A DNA stretch of 64,000 nucleotides from Paenibacillus sp. FJAT-29882 (GCF_001510645.1 NZ_LMVB01000001.1:310001-374000), one strand, 5' to 3'; shown: positions 1 through 8,874, counted from the first letter of the stretch. The notes: a model not told the origin generated them from the sequence alone. Numbers and translations are program-made.

Positions 1-325
1 AGAGTGGCATACCTAATACATACAAACCACTGATTGTAATCGCACAGCACTTTATGTTCTTTAACGCCTTTACAGATAATTCCGAGAACGCTGTGCTCTC
101 GTCAATGTACCGTAATAGATTGAAAGCCTGATAGAGAGCAAAGTAAAAAGGTACAGCCGCTCCGTACATCACGATGAAAACGAGATATTTCATTGAGGCA
201 ATATTTGGATACAATTTTGCTGCGAAAATCGCCATATGAGGCACTAAAAATATGCACAATGCAAGAACTGAGATTCCCATAAAAATAACAGCTAGCTTTA
301 AAAAGAGTGTCGTAACTTGTTTCAT
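1..325 (-). CDS. DUF2975 family membrane protein, cut by window edge
   Basis: The frame starts at an ATG complementary to 323-325 and runs off the left edge, giving 108 residues without a stop. GAGGTA lies just upstream of the start. The product is hydrophobic, with membrane segments near residues 7-30 and 45-65, followed by the motif ALYQAFNLLRYID and AFSELSVKALKNIK. This motif is shared with the adjacent gene at 363-848, so the two are tandem paralogues. DUF2975 proteins are small four-helix membrane proteins of unknown function, often followed by a small Cro-type regulator that would lie outside this window. The family call is fairly sure; the role is unknown. Confidence 0.7.
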   Translation of the reverse strand, partial: MKQVTTLFLKLAVIFMGISVLALCIFLVPHMAIFAAKLYPNIASMKYLVFIVMYGAAVPFYFALYQAFNLLRYIDESTAFSELSVKALKNIKCCAITISGLYVLGMPL

Positions 326-362
326 AATAAATACCTCGTTAATTAAATTTTTTTTCAAACCG

Positions 363-848
363 TTAATCATTTTTTGACTTAATATCTGGGACATTTTTTA
401 ATGGCTTTTGAAGGGCATCCACAATGGCTGCGATGATACTTGTTGCTAAAATACCCATTAGACTTAGTGATATAGGACCTGCTGGGTCGTCTCCTGTGAT
501 TTTAGCAAGCACCTTTAAGCTTACTATTCCTAACAGAATGAGGAAAATAACTGTAAAAGCACATTTTTTTATAACCTTCAAAGATTTAAGGGATAATTCA
601 GAGAAAGCATTGTTTTTTTCGATATAGGTTAGTAGTTTAAATGCTTGATACAACGCAACAGAAAACGTAATACAGAATCCATATGCACATACTAAAAAGG
701 GGATTAGGAAATAAGCTGTATCTGGATGTACCTTTGCATCTTTAATGGCTATCTCAGGCAACCAATAGATACATAAAGCAAGCATCGCAATTCCAATCAG
801 AAAAATAATTACCTTTAAGAAAGTGGTTGAACCTTGTTTAACATTCAT
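363..848 (-). CDS. DUF2975 family membrane protein
   Basis: This encodes 161 residues with four predicted membrane helices (about 10-30, 45-68, 97-115 and 125-148) and a short charged tail. GAGGTG sits seven bases before the ATG. It is paralogous to the following gene (ending left of the window) through ALYQAFKLLTYI and AFSELSLKSLKVIK. The 37-base gap between the two has no terminator, so they are probably cotranscribed. The family is DUF2975, of unknown function. The tandem copies look like a local duplication. Confidence 0.75.
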   Translation of the reverse strand: MNVKQGSTTFLKVIIFLIGIAMLALCIYWLPEIAIKDAKVHPDTAYFLIPFLVCAYGFCITFSVALYQAFKLLTYIEKNNAFSELSLKSLKVIKKCAFTVIFLILLGIVSLKVLAKITGDDPAGPISLSLMGILATSIIAAIVDALQKPLKNVPDIKSKND

Positions 849-980
849 TTAAAGCACCTCACTGATTTAATAATAAAATGACTTTAACATATAATTTATT
901 GTTTTACAATAAACTCATATCGTTTTTAATTATATTATTATTGTTATTATTATATCCTTTTAATTTTGACAAAAATAAAA

Positions 981-1006
981 AGCATTTCTCATTACAAAGA
1001 AATGCT
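981..1006 (-). terminator. Stem-loop terminator
   Basis: AGCATTTCT pairs with AGAAATGCT across a nine-base loop. On the minus strand the stem is followed by a T-rich run (complement of 971-980), so it would stop transcription coming from the right. The nearest minus-strand coding remnant ends at 1095. Confidence 0.6.
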
Positions 1007-1094
1007 CTTATTTTAAAATGTTAAATTTACAACTTGTTCAACAAAACTTCCCAATAGTTTAATAAAGTAAATCAACAACGAAAGATAACAGAAC

Positions 1095-1194
1095 CTACTT
1101 AAAATAAATAATATCCTTCATCGTAAATTGTTTATCGGCAATTCCCAATCTTTGAGCTGGTGTAGCCTTCACTTTATCCCATGAATTGTATGGC
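1095..1194 (-). pseudogene. Possible C-terminal scrap of an integrase-core transposase
   Basis: The minus strand is open for about 33 codons ending in TAG at 1095-1097. It reads NSWDKVKATPAQRLGIADK and then FTMKDIIYFK. The TPAQRLGI pattern resembles the extreme C-terminus of DDE/integrase-core transposases, but this is recognition from memory only. It abuts the plus-strand DUF3427 remnant at about 1195, so this spot looks like a rearrangement junction. There is no start and no full domain, so it cannot be a working gene. Confidence 0.35.
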
Positions 1195-1440
1195 AAACCA
1201 AACAATACGTCTCCAAACACGGAACGAGGAAAAGACATTATCTTCAATGAAGCAAGAGGAATCAATCTTCATTTATTTGTAAGGAAATACAAAATGATTG
1301 ATAAGAAAAGAGAACCTTTTATTTATATTGGCAAAGGAAATGCAGTTGAATATGAGGGAGAGAAGCCAATAACGGTGAAAATTAAATTAGAGCATGAAAT
1401 CCCTGAAAACTTGTATAAGGAATTCACGATAAAAATATAG
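1186..1440 (+). pseudogene. C-terminal remnant of a DUF3427 helicase-type protein
   Basis: The open frame encodes about 80 residues with homology from NTSPNTERGKDIIFNEARG onward, then LHLFVRKYK, FIYIGKGNAVEYEGEKPITV and a final KEFTIKI. This matches the pattern of DUF3427, the C-terminal domain of some DEAD/DEAH helicase-nuclease proteins (large SF2 proteins of about 900-1000 residues). The helicase and N-terminal parts are absent, and the nominal TTG start at 1186 has no ribosome site. The original terminator (1439-1460) is still present. It is a broken gene end, not a functional small protein. Confidence 0.6.
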
Positions 1441-1460
1441 TCTTCTCAGTTGAGAAGACT
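1439..1460. terminator. Bidirectional terminator
   Basis: A near-perfect palindrome (AGTCTTCTCA / TGAGAAGACT) is followed by TTTTTT on the plus strand and by a T-rich run on the minus strand. It serves both the plus-strand DUF3427 remnant and the minus-strand NUDIX gene, whose stop codon lies inside the stem. Confidence 0.8.
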
Positions 1461-1856
1461 AATTTTTTCAGTAAGTAATTTTTCAACGGAAGGTATATCT
1501 GCTGGTGCCCATTTTAATGAAGCTAAATTATCTCTTTTTAGCCAGATGAATGTAGAGTGTTCGTTTGGAAGGGGTCTTCCATCAATAATTTTGCATTTTA
1601 TGGAGAGTAAATGAATAATAAAGGTTTCATATTCATGAGTATGATCATTAAAGAGTTCTGTTATTTCGATTTTGCATGATAATTCTTCATCAATCTCACG
1701 TACTAATGCAGAATAAATATCCTCATCCTTATCTACTTTGCCACCTGGAAATTCCCACATATTTGGAAGAGACATTTCGGGAGATCTTAAAGCACAAAGA
1801 ATTTCATTTTGATCGTTTTCGATGATTGCTGCAACTACCTTAACTACTTTTTTCAT
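1446..1856 (-). CDS. NUDIX hydrolase, MutT-like
   Basis: The product is 136 residues long. The Nudix box is intact: GK, five residues, E, seven residues, REIDEEL (about residues 35-57), which binds the metal and the diphosphate of the substrate. The N-terminal strand KVVKVVAAII and ALRSPEMSLPNMWEFPGGK are typical of the MutT / CTP pyrophosphohydrolase branch, which sanitises oxidised or non-canonical nucleotides. I place the start at ATG 1854-1856, four bases after GGAGG. A GTG at 1868 in the same frame overlaps that ribosome site and is unlikely to be used. The exact substrate cannot be told. Confidence 0.85.
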   Translation of the reverse strand: MKKVVKVVAAIIENDQNEILCALRSPEMSLPNMWEFPGGKVDKDEDIYSALVREIDEELSCKIEITELFNDHTHEYETFIIHLLSIKCKIIDGRPLPNEHSTFIWLKRDNLASLKWAPADIPSVEKLLTEKISLLN

Positions 1857-1868
1857 AGAAACCTCCAC

Positions 1869-2250
1869 TAAGTGTTATTTTGTTATCATATCATGTTTAA
1901 TCGGATGATCCCAAATAGTTTGGATACTAGTTGCATACATAGAAGTAGCAATGAATTTACGCTTCTTTCTTTGATTGTGGTAGAAAAGAGAATAATGTTA
2001 TAGTTTTTTTTGTTAAACTACTTGTTCGGTGAAGTGTCCTAGAAGTGATAGAAAGAATGGGATAGAAGAAGAGCACTAAATGAAGAAAATACATTGAGAA
2101 ACGTGAGAGGAAACCTTTTGAGGAGTTGGTAGAGTGCATGAAGGATGATCAAATTTGAAATATTTTGATAGCCACCTTGTAATGATAAACTTGCAAGCGG
2201 GTGATGGATAATATAATTTTATGATAATATTGAAAAGGCTTTCAAAAGGT
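1869..2250. other. Intergenic, no gene seen
   Basis: About 380 bases between the NUDIX gene and the lacI-type gene. The minus-strand frames at 1957-2139 and 2076-2264 lack ribosome sites and recognisable domains. I see nothing here except the upstream part of the regulator promoter. Confidence 0.5.
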
Positions 2251-2255
2251 GATAT

Positions 2256-2280
2256 TATAATCACGTAAACGTTTTCGTTA
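2256..2280 (+). promoter_or_regulatory. Promoter -10 box and LacI-type operator of the regulator gene
   Basis: TATAAT (2256-2261) is followed directly by ACGTAAACGTTTTCGT (2263-2278). This is one mismatch pair away from the perfect palindrome at 3338-3353. An operator overlapping the start of transcription suggests autoregulation by the LacI-type protein encoded at 2307. Confidence 0.7.
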
Positions 2281-2306
2281 TTTTATTTTACGAAGTAGGT
2301 GGGAGT

Positions 2307-3317
2307 ATGGCGTATACCATCAAAGATGTAGCGAAAAAAGCAGGTGTGTCTATAGCAACTGTTTCTAGAGTTCTTAATAATCAACCTGGTTTTTCGGAAA
2401 AAACAAAAAAGAAGGTTCAACATGTTATTGAAGAACTGGGGTACGAACCAAATGCTGTAGCAAGGGGTTTAATCAATAATAAGACACATACAATAGGGGT
2501 GCTCTTTCCTGAATTATCAAGTATGCTGGTAACAGATTTCTTAAACGGTATTGAAACGATGGCCCATGAACTGGGCTCAAGTGTAATTGTCTGTCATACC
2601 GAGGCTGATGGTGAGAAAACAATGAAGTACCTTCAGTTATTAAATGAAAAAAGAATTGATGGCATAATTTTTGTAAGCGCGATCTTAAAAGAGGAGTATT
2701 ACAATTATATAAGAAAAATGGGCATTCCGATGGTTCTCTTATCTACAGAATCTTATTCTTACCCAGTACCTTATGTAAAAGTGAATGATCAGCATGCTGC
2801 TTATTCAGCAACCAAATACCTACTTAATAAAGGGCATAAAAAGATAGGGATGATTAGCGGTAACAAAGATGACCTAATTGCTGGTAAGCCACGAATTATG
2901 GGATTTGAAATGGCTCTTAAAGATCAGGGTATCGCTTTTACAGAGAATAATATTATCTATAGTAAGGGATTCGGTTTTCAAGATGGATTAGATGGCATGG
3001 AGAAGCTTATGAAGCAATCACCTGAAATATCCGCTATCTTTGCGGCTAGTGATGAAATAGCCTTTGGAGCATTGTCTTTTGCATATCAACATGGAATAAA
3101 GATTCCTGACGATGTATCGATAATTGGGTATGATAATTTGAGCATTGCAGAAATGGCTATTCCACCGCTAACCACTGTTGGACAACCTTTAATTAAAATG
3201 GGGAAGACAGCAGCAAGCATGCTTTTTGAAATGCTTGAATCTGGAAATGTTTTTGTTGAGAATCGGATTTTACCACATGAAATTTTGGAAAGGGAAACGG
3301 TAAGAGAAAAGCGTTAA
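2307..3317 (+). CDS. LacI/GalR family regulator of the alpha-glucoside operon
   Basis: It has 336 residues, normal for the family. Residues 1-55 form the LacI helix-turn-helix and hinge (YTIKDVAKKAGVSIATVSRVL). Residues 60-330 form the periplasmic-binding-protein-like effector domain, with the typical IPDDVSIIGYDN and PPLTTVGQP segments. AGGTGGG precedes the ATG by five bases. The gene leads a sugar ABC transporter and glucosidase operon, and copies of one palindromic operator lie before it and between it and the next gene. It is therefore probably the maltodextrin/alpha-glucoside-responsive repressor of this operon and of itself (MalR-like). Confidence 0.85.
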   Translation: MAYTIKDVAKKAGVSIATVSRVLNNQPGFSEKTKKKVQHVIEELGYEPNAVARGLINNKTHTIGVLFPELSSMLVTDFLNGIETMAHELGSSVIVCHTEADGEKTMKYLQLLNEKRIDGIIFVSAILKEEYYNYIRKMGIPMVLLSTESYSYPVPYVKVNDQHAAYSATKYLLNKGHKKIGMISGNKDDLIAGKPRIMGFEMALKDQGIAFTENNIIYSKGFGFQDGLDGMEKLMKQSPEISAIFAASDEIAFGALSFAYQHGIKIPDDVSIIGYDNLSIAEMAIPPLTTVGQPLIKMGKTAASMLFEMLESGNVFVENRILPHEILERETVREKR

Positions 3318-3337
3318 ACTTTTCTTTTTACTCTTTT

Positions 3338-3353
3338 ACGTAAACGTTTACGT
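3338..3353 (+). promoter_or_regulatory. Perfect 16-bp LacI-type operator before the transporter operon
   Basis: ACGTAAACGTTTACGT is an exact palindrome with the central CG usual for LacI/GalR proteins. It lies between the regulator gene and the binding-protein gene. It is also close to a CcpA cre site, so dual control by CcpA cannot be excluded. Confidence 0.75.
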
Positions 3354-3392
3354 TGGGTGGAAATTATCAATCTCACATTTGGAGGGAATATT

Positions 3393-4622
3393 ATGTTTAA
3401 AAAAATAACTACAGGTATCGCTACAATCGCTTTAGGAACTATCATTCTAACTGGCTGTTCATCCTCTGATTCAAGTGATGGTGTTAAGCTAGAGCTTTTT
3501 TCGAATAAATCAGAGAGTATTGATACATATAAAGAACTTATAAAAGAATTCGAGGCAGAAAATCCTGATATTAAAATAGAATTTAATTCACCGCCAGAAG
3601 CTGAAACGGTGTTAAAAACACGTCTAACTAAAAATGATTTACCAGATTTGATGTCTATTGCTGGTAATGCCACATATGGTGAATTGGCGCGTGCTGAAGT
3701 TTTAAATGATTTCACTGACTCAGATTTAGTTAAAACTGTACAACCTTCATATATTGATATGATAAACCGTTTGGTTGGTTCAGAAGTAGAAGGAGTATAT
3801 GGTCTTCCGTATGCAACGAATGCAAATTCTGTTATTTATAATAAACAAAAATTTGCTGAACTTGGGCTTGAAGTTCCAACTACTTGGGATGAATTTATCG
3901 CATTACTTGAAAAGGTAAAAGCAACCGGAGAGACACCTATTTATTTCACATTAAAAGATGCATGGACTGGAATGATTAGTTGGAACTCGCTAGGTGCTAA
4001 CATTGCTGGTGAAGACTTTGCTGAAAAGAAAAATGCAGGCGCAACTTCATTTGTCAAAAGCTATGATGAGGTTGCTGATAAAATGTTGAAGCTTATCTCA
4101 TATGGTCACAAAGATAATATGGGCGTTGCTTACGGCGACGGAAATAATGCATTTTCAAAAGGGGAGGCAGTCTTGTATATCCAGGGTAACTGGGCGATCC
4201 CTGAAATCTTAAAAGCAAATCCGAATATCGAACTTGGTGTTTTCCCAATGCCTGTCAATAATGATCCAGCACAGAATAAATTGGTTTCTGGTGTTGATGT
4301 CTTACTGACGATGAATAAGGAAACGAAACATAAGGACGAAGCAATGAAATTTATTGAATTCATGATGAAAGAAGAAATCTCTCAAAAATACATTAATGAG
4401 CAGAAGGCTTTCTCAGCTATTGCAAACGTTTACCAAGAAGATTCTGTTTTTGAAGGAATAAAAGGAAACTTTGAATCAGGTACAATTACGAGTTTCCCTG
4501 ATCATTACTATCCAGCGGGAATGGGTGCGGAAAACCTCGTTCAGGAATTCTTAATTAAACAAGATAAAGCTGTCTTCCTGAAGAAAATGGATAAAGAATG
4601 GGAAAAAGTGGAGAATCGTTGA
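3393..4622 (+). CDS. Sugar ABC transporter substrate-binding lipoprotein
   Basis: The mature protein begins at the cysteine of a lipobox (ILTGC, about residue 22) after a lysine-rich, hydrophobic signal peptide. It would therefore be a lipid-anchored extracellular receptor. The total is 409 residues, as usual for family 1 sugar-binding proteins. YGLPYATNANSVIYNKQKF and the FSKGEAVLYIQGNW segment are characteristic. The start is ATG 3393, eight bases after GGAGGG; an in-frame ATG 36 bases upstream has no site. It is followed by two permeases and an alpha-glucosidase, so maltodextrin or another alpha-glucoside is the likely ligand. No ATPase gene is in the operon; a shared MsmX-type ATPase is presumably used. 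Confidence 0.88.
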   Translation: MFKKITTGIATIALGTIILTGCSSSDSSDGVKLELFSNKSESIDTYKELIKEFEAENPDIKIEFNSPPEAETVLKTRLTKNDLPDLMSIAGNATYGELARAEVLNDFTDSDLVKTVQPSYIDMINRLVGSEVEGVYGLPYATNANSVIYNKQKFAELGLEVPTTWDEFIALLEKVKATGETPIYFTLKDAWTGMISWNSLGANIAGEDFAEKKNAGATSFVKSYDEVADKMLKLISYGHKDNMGVAYGDGNNAFSKGEAVLYIQGNWAIPEILKANPNIELGVFPMPVNNDPAQNKLVSGVDVLLTMNKETKHKDEAMKFIEFMMKEEISQKYINEQKAFSAIANVYQEDSVFEGIKGNFESGTITSFPDHYYPAGMGAENLVQEFLIKQDKAVFLKKMDKEWEKVENR

Positions 4623-4632
4623 TTTCTAGATT

Positions 4633-4684
4633 ATGAGGATGGCCCATAAAAAAGGAGCAAACCCTTTTTGAGTCATTCTCATCT
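4633..4684 (+). terminator. Intercistronic stem-loop after the binding-protein gene
   Basis: ATGAGGATG pairs with CATTCTCAT, enclosing a second stem AAAAAGG / CCTTTTT. There is no strong T run after the outer stem. Such hairpins between binding-protein and permease genes usually protect the upstream mRNA or partly terminate, giving more receptor than permease. Confidence 0.5.
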
Positions 4685-4707
4685 TCTAAAAAAGGAGATG
4701 TCATCAT

Positions 4708-5568
4708 ATGAAGAAAAACCATGTATTCATGGCTATTGCATTGCCTGCTCTTGCTCTTTTCTTTATTTTCCATACGTATCCTGCTTTGCAAGGAATTTTT
4801 TATAGCTTTACAGATTGGAAAGGGTATGGAAGTTGGAATTTTGTTGGGGTAAAGAACTACCTGAATGTCTTTAAGGACAACCGTGCAGGAGCAGCCTATA
4901 TTTTTACCTTTCAATTTGCCATTGTTACTACGATTGTTGTAAATATTATTAGTTTGCTTATTGCTATTGGACTTAATTCTAAGATTAAATTTCGAAAGAC
5001 GCTTAGGGCCATCTATTTCTTACCCTATATCTTAAGTATTCTGATCATTGGTTTCATTTTCAACTTCATTTTTGCTCATTTCCTACCACAAATCGGAACA
5101 GTACTGGGTTCAGAATTACTTTCTAAAAATATTCTTGGTGATCCGAATTTAGCCTGGATTGGTATCGTCATTGTTGCCGTTTGGCAGGGTGTTGCCTTTA
5201 ATACCCTTATTTACTTAGCTGGGCTGGTCACGATTTCAGAAGACTTATATGAAGCAGCGAGTATTGATGGAGCTGGTATCTGGACGAAGTTTTGGAAGAT
5301 TACATTTCCAATGATTGCTCCTTTCTTTACGATCAATATGGTGTTATCGATGAAAAACTATTTAATGGTATTTGACCAGATTGTCGCTATGACAGGCGGA
5401 GGACCTGGTAAATCAACAGAATCGATATCTTTGCTCATTTACCGCGGAGGATTTGAAGGTGGCCAATTCGCTTATCAATCTGCCAATGCTGTCGTGTACT
5501 TTGTCGTCATTGTCATCATTTCTATTATTCAACTCAAAATTTTAAATAGAAGAGAGGCGGCTAACTAA
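4708..5568 (+). CDS. Sugar ABC transporter permease (MalF type)
   Basis: It has 286 residues with six predicted membrane helices. The EAA loop that contacts the ATPase reads YEAASIDGAGIWTKFWKITFP (about residues 190-210). AAGGAG precedes the ATG. It pairs with the next gene, which overlaps its stop by one base, to form the heterodimeric channel for the alpha-glucoside bound by the upstream lipoprotein. The short N-terminus, with only one helix before the permease core, is usual for Gram-positive versions. Confidence 0.88.
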   Translation: MKKNHVFMAIALPALALFFIFHTYPALQGIFYSFTDWKGYGSWNFVGVKNYLNVFKDNRAGAAYIFTFQFAIVTTIVVNIISLLIAIGLNSKIKFRKTLRAIYFLPYILSILIIGFIFNFIFAHFLPQIGTVLGSELLSKNILGDPNLAWIGIVIVAVWQGVAFNTLIYLAGLVTISEDLYEAASIDGAGIWTKFWKITFPMIAPFFTINMVLSMKNYLMVFDQIVAMTGGGPGKSTESISLLIYRGGFEGGQFAYQSANAVVYFVVIVIISIIQLKILNRREAAN

Positions 5569-6389
5569 TGACTCGCAAGAAAACAAACTGGATAATTACC
5601 GTTCTCTTAATTTTAGGTTCACTTTTTATTCTTTTCCCAATATATTTAGCGATTACGATTGCTTTTAAAACACCTCCAGAAATGGCAGGGAATTTACTTG
5701 TACTTCCGAAGTCTTGGTCATTTGATAACTTTAAACAAGCCATTGAAATGACGAATTTTTTCAATGCCTTTAAGAATAGTTTTTTTATTACATTCTTTGT
5801 GGTGATTTTTACGGTTTTAACCAATTCCTTAGTAGCTTACGCCATTGCAAGAAATTTGCATAAGAAGTTTTATAAAACATTGTACTTCTATTTTCTTAGT
5901 GCCATGTTCATCCCGTTTCCTATTATTATGCTCCCGTTAGTTAAACAAACAAGTGCCTGGGGAATGGATAATTTAGTTGGTTTAATTGTTTTATATGTTG
6001 TATTTAATTTATCATTCAATGTATTTATTTATATCGGGTATATAAGGTCCATACCGGTTGAATTAGAAGAAGCAGCGATTATAGATGGTGCAAGTACATG
6101 GGGTGTATTCTGGAAGGTCATCTTCCCGTTATTGGCTCCGATGAATGCAACAGTAGCTATTATTACTTGTCTTGGTGCGTGGAATGACTTTATGCTCCCG
6201 CTCGTGCTTTTAAGTGACCAAAGCATGGCAACATTGCCACTTGTACAGTACATTTTCCAATCACAATTTAGTACGGATTATAATTTAGCATTCGCATCCT
6301 ATTTAATGGCTCTTGCTCCGATGATTTTAGTGTATGTCTTTGCTCAAAAATGGATTATTAGTGGAGTTATGAGAGGCTCAATTAAATAG
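5568..6389 (+). CDS. Sugar ABC transporter permease (MalG type)
   Basis: It has 273 residues with six predicted helices and an EAA loop LEEAAIIDGASTWGVFWKVI (about residues 165-185). The ATG overlaps the previous stop as TAATG, which indicates translational coupling. The C-terminus ending in QKWIISGVMRGSIK is typical of MalG/CUT1 permeases. It completes the membrane part of the importer. Confidence 0.88.
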   Translation: MTRKKTNWIITVLLILGSLFILFPIYLAITIAFKTPPEMAGNLLVLPKSWSFDNFKQAIEMTNFFNAFKNSFFITFFVVIFTVLTNSLVAYAIARNLHKKFYKTLYFYFLSAMFIPFPIIMLPLVKQTSAWGMDNLVGLIVLYVVFNLSFNVFIYIGYIRSIPVELEEAAIIDGASTWGVFWKVIFPLLAPMNATVAIITCLGAWNDFMLPLVLLSDQSMATLPLVQYIFQSQFSTDYNLAFASYLMALAPMILVYVFAQKWIISGVMRGSIK

Positions 6390-6419
6390 AGTGCATTCTA
6401 GCATATTGGAGTGAAAAAC

Positions 6420-8105
6420 TTGGAAAAGTCATGGTGGAAAGAAAGTGTTATTTATCAAATCTATCCTCGAAGTTTTAAGGATAGTAATGGAGATGGAATC
6501 GGCGATATTAAAGGAATAATTGAAAAACTCGATTATTTAAAAAAACTAGGGGTGGATGTGATTTGGTTATCACCGGTGTATAAATCACCTAATGATGACA
6601 ATGGATACGATATTAGTAATTATCAAGATGTTATGGATGAATTTGGAACTTTAGAAGATTGGGATCAATTATTACATGAAATTCATTCACGGAGCATGAA
6701 GTTGATTATGGACTTAGTGGTAAACCATTCTTCAGATGAACATGCTTGGTTTACAGAATCTAGAAAATCAAAAGATAACCCATATCGTGACTATTATATT
6801 TGGCATCCTGGTAAAGATGGCAAAGAGCCTAACAATTGGGAATCTGCATTTAGTGGTTCTGCATGGCAATATGATGAAGATACTGATGAGTATTATTTAC
6901 ACTTATTTAGTAAGAAACAGCCCGATTTAAACTGGGAAAATCCTACTCTACGGAATGAAGTATATAAAATGATGGCTTGGTGGTTAGATAAAGGAATCGA
7001 CGGATTTCGCATGGACGTGATTAACTTTATTTCTAAGGTGCCTGGCTTTCCCGATGCGGCGAATCCAGAGGGAAAAGCCTATGTGGGTGGCGGACAGTAT
7101 TATATGAATGGCCCTCGCATTCATGAGTTTTTACAGGAAATGAATAAGGAAGTGCTATCTAAATATGACATTATGACGGTCGGTGAAATGCCAGGTGTTG
7201 ATGCTGAAGAGGCAAAGCTTTATACAGAACAAAACCGTGGGGAATTGAACATGGTATTCACGTTTGAGCATATGGATCTCGATTCAGGCCCTAATGGAAA
7301 ATGGGATCTAAAGCCGCTCAACCTTCTTGATTTAAAAGAAAACATCACGAAATGGCAAACTGGTCTTCAGGGTGTCGGATGGAATAGCTTATATTTAAAT
7401 AATCATGATCAGCCCCGGATGGTTTCTCGATTCGGAAATGACCAGGAATACAGGATTGAATCGGCTAAAATGCTGGCAACCTTCCTTCATATGCTTCAAG
7501 GAACTCCTTATATTTATCAAGGGGAAGAAATCGGCATGACGAATGTTCGTTTTGAAACAATAGATGAGTACAGGGATATCGAAATTTTGAATATGTACAA
7601 AGAAAAAGTGATAGATGGCAATATGGATCAAAACAAGGTATTGGAATCGATTTACGTAAAAGGAAGGGATAATGCAAGAACCCCTATCCAGTGGGATGAT
7701 ACAGATCATGGAGGATTCACTAGCAGTCAGCCATGGATCAAAGTAAATCCTAACTATAAGCAAATTAATGCCAAGCAGGCTATACAGGATCCAAATTCTA
7801 TTTACCACTATTATCGTAAGCTAATTAGATTGCGCAAAGAAAATGAAATCATTGTGTATGGAGAATATGAGCTAATCTTGGCTGAACATGAACAGATCTT
7901 TGCTTACACGAGATCATATCAAGAAGAGAAACTTCTTATTGTGACGAACTTTAGTGAAGAGCAAGTGGAATTTGTTATGCCAAAGGATTATACGTTTACA
8001 CCGAATGAGCTGCTCATTAGCAATTATATTTTAGAAGAAACAGAAGCGAAACGAACATCGTTTACATTAAGACCATATGAAACAAGAGTGTACAAAGGAT
8101 CTTAG
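6420..8105 (+). CDS. malL: Alpha-glucosidase, GH13 (oligo-1,6-glucosidase type)
   Basis: It has 561 residues and hydrolyses terminal alpha-glucosidic bonds of imported oligosaccharides in the cytoplasm. The GH13 regions are clear: DLVVNHSS (about residue 100), GFRMDV with the catalytic aspartate (about 200), GEMPG with the acid/base glutamate (about 255), and YLNNHDQPR with the transition-state aspartate (about 325). The N-terminus WWKESVIYQIYPRSF and GDGIGDIKGI (calcium site) fit MalL/oligo-1,6-glucosidases. I choose TTG 6420, eight bases after GGAG; the in-frame GTG at 6411 touches that site. Whether maltose, isomaltose or sucrose is preferred cannot be read reliably. Confidence 0.85.
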   Translation: MEKSWWKESVIYQIYPRSFKDSNGDGIGDIKGIIEKLDYLKKLGVDVIWLSPVYKSPNDDNGYDISNYQDVMDEFGTLEDWDQLLHEIHSRSMKLIMDLVVNHSSDEHAWFTESRKSKDNPYRDYYIWHPGKDGKEPNNWESAFSGSAWQYDEDTDEYYLHLFSKKQPDLNWENPTLRNEVYKMMAWWLDKGIDGFRMDVINFISKVPGFPDAANPEGKAYVGGGQYYMNGPRIHEFLQEMNKEVLSKYDIMTVGEMPGVDAEEAKLYTEQNRGELNMVFTFEHMDLDSGPNGKWDLKPLNLLDLKENITKWQTGLQGVGWNSLYLNNHDQPRMVSRFGNDQEYRIESAKMLATFLHMLQGTPYIYQGEEIGMTNVRFETIDEYRDIEILNMYKEKVIDGNMDQNKVLESIYVKGRDNARTPIQWDDTDHGGFTSSQPWIKVNPNYKQINAKQAIQDPNSIYHYYRKLIRLRKENEIIVYGEYELILAEHEQIFAYTRSYQEEKLLIVTNFSEEQVEFVMPKDYTFTPNELLISNYILEETEAKRTSFTLRPYETRVYKGS

Positions 8106-8115
8106 GAGTAAAATT

Positions 8116-8277
8116 ATGCATAAAACTTGGTGGAAAGAAGCGGTCGTTCATCAAATTTATTGGAGAAATGATGTAAAAGTAGCAGTGACTACTTCTGATA
8201 ATCAACTGCTATATAAATCATTAGAAGAAGTACAGCCATTTCATTGGTCCAAGGCTTATCAAGATCTTCACAACTAA
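8116..8277 (+). pseudogene. Internally deleted second GH13 glucosidase gene
   Basis: A start with a good ribosome site (AGGAG, then ATG 8116) opens MHKTWWKEAVVHQIYWR. This copies the first residues of a GH13 glucosidase such as its upstream neighbour. After about 17 residues the sequence jumps to unrelated-looking residues (NDVKVAVTTSDNQLLYKSLE) and stops at codon 54. The simplest reading is a second glucosidase gene that lost nearly all of its catalytic barrel by internal deletion, joining start to tail. It has no catalytic residues. Confidence 0.6.
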
Positions 8278-8415
8278 AGGAGCTTTCGTTGAACAAACTG
8301 ATATAAAATTTTGTACCTACACGTGTCTCGCAATGTTTGTTCCCAAACACAATATTTGCCTTGGGAAATCATAGTCGGTATACTTCTACATATATATCGT
8401 TGAAGGAGAGATTCC

Positions 8416-8874
8416 ATGAGCAACTTAATCAAGAAGCAATTTGAACTGACAAGAGGATATTTCATTAAAAATGCGGAGACCCTATCTAATCAGGTAATGG
8501 ACGTGCAACCAGAAGGCTTTAATAATACGATTCATTGGCAGATTGGCCATGTTCTGGTTTCTGCAGAGTCGCTTTTATTAGGCTTCCCGCAAAGCGGAAG
8601 TCTACCAGCTAATTATGGGGAGTTGTTTGGAACCCGTACTAAGCCAAGTGATTGGCAAGGAGAGGTCCCGACTGTTGAAACGTTAATTGAACAGTTGAAA
8701 GAACAACTTACTCGTCTTACGGCGATCCCGGATGCTCATTTTGAAGAAACGCTGCCAGAACCATTTTTAGGAATGTCTTCTGTTGGTGAAATAGCCAACT
8801 TTGTAGCGTTTCATGAATCGCTTCACTTAGGACAAGTTCAAACAATGAAGCGTTTGATCGAAGCTTCATTATAA
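8416..8874 (+). CDS. DinB-like four-helix metal-binding protein
   Basis: It has 152 residues. The DinB/YfiT pattern is seen: a helical fold with metal-binding histidines in HWQIGHVLVSAESLLLG (about residues 40-56) and FHESLHLGQVQTMKR (about 133-147). DinB-superfamily proteins bind a divalent metal and include thiol (bacillithiol) transferases; the substrate here is unknown. AAGGAG lies before the ATG. It is monocistronic and ends at a strong terminator. Confidence 0.78.
   Translation: MSNLIKKQFELTRGYFIKNAETLSNQVMDVQPEGFNNTIHWQIGHVLVSAESLLLGFPQSGSLPANYGELFGTRTKPSDWQGEVPTVETLIEQLKEQLTRLTAIPDAHFEETLPEPFLGMSSVGEIANFVAFHESLHLGQVQTMKRLIEASL

Noticed and set aside
1957..2264. Two overlapping minus-strand frames before the lacI-type gene
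   Set aside because: Composition is not protein-like and no ribosome site is present.
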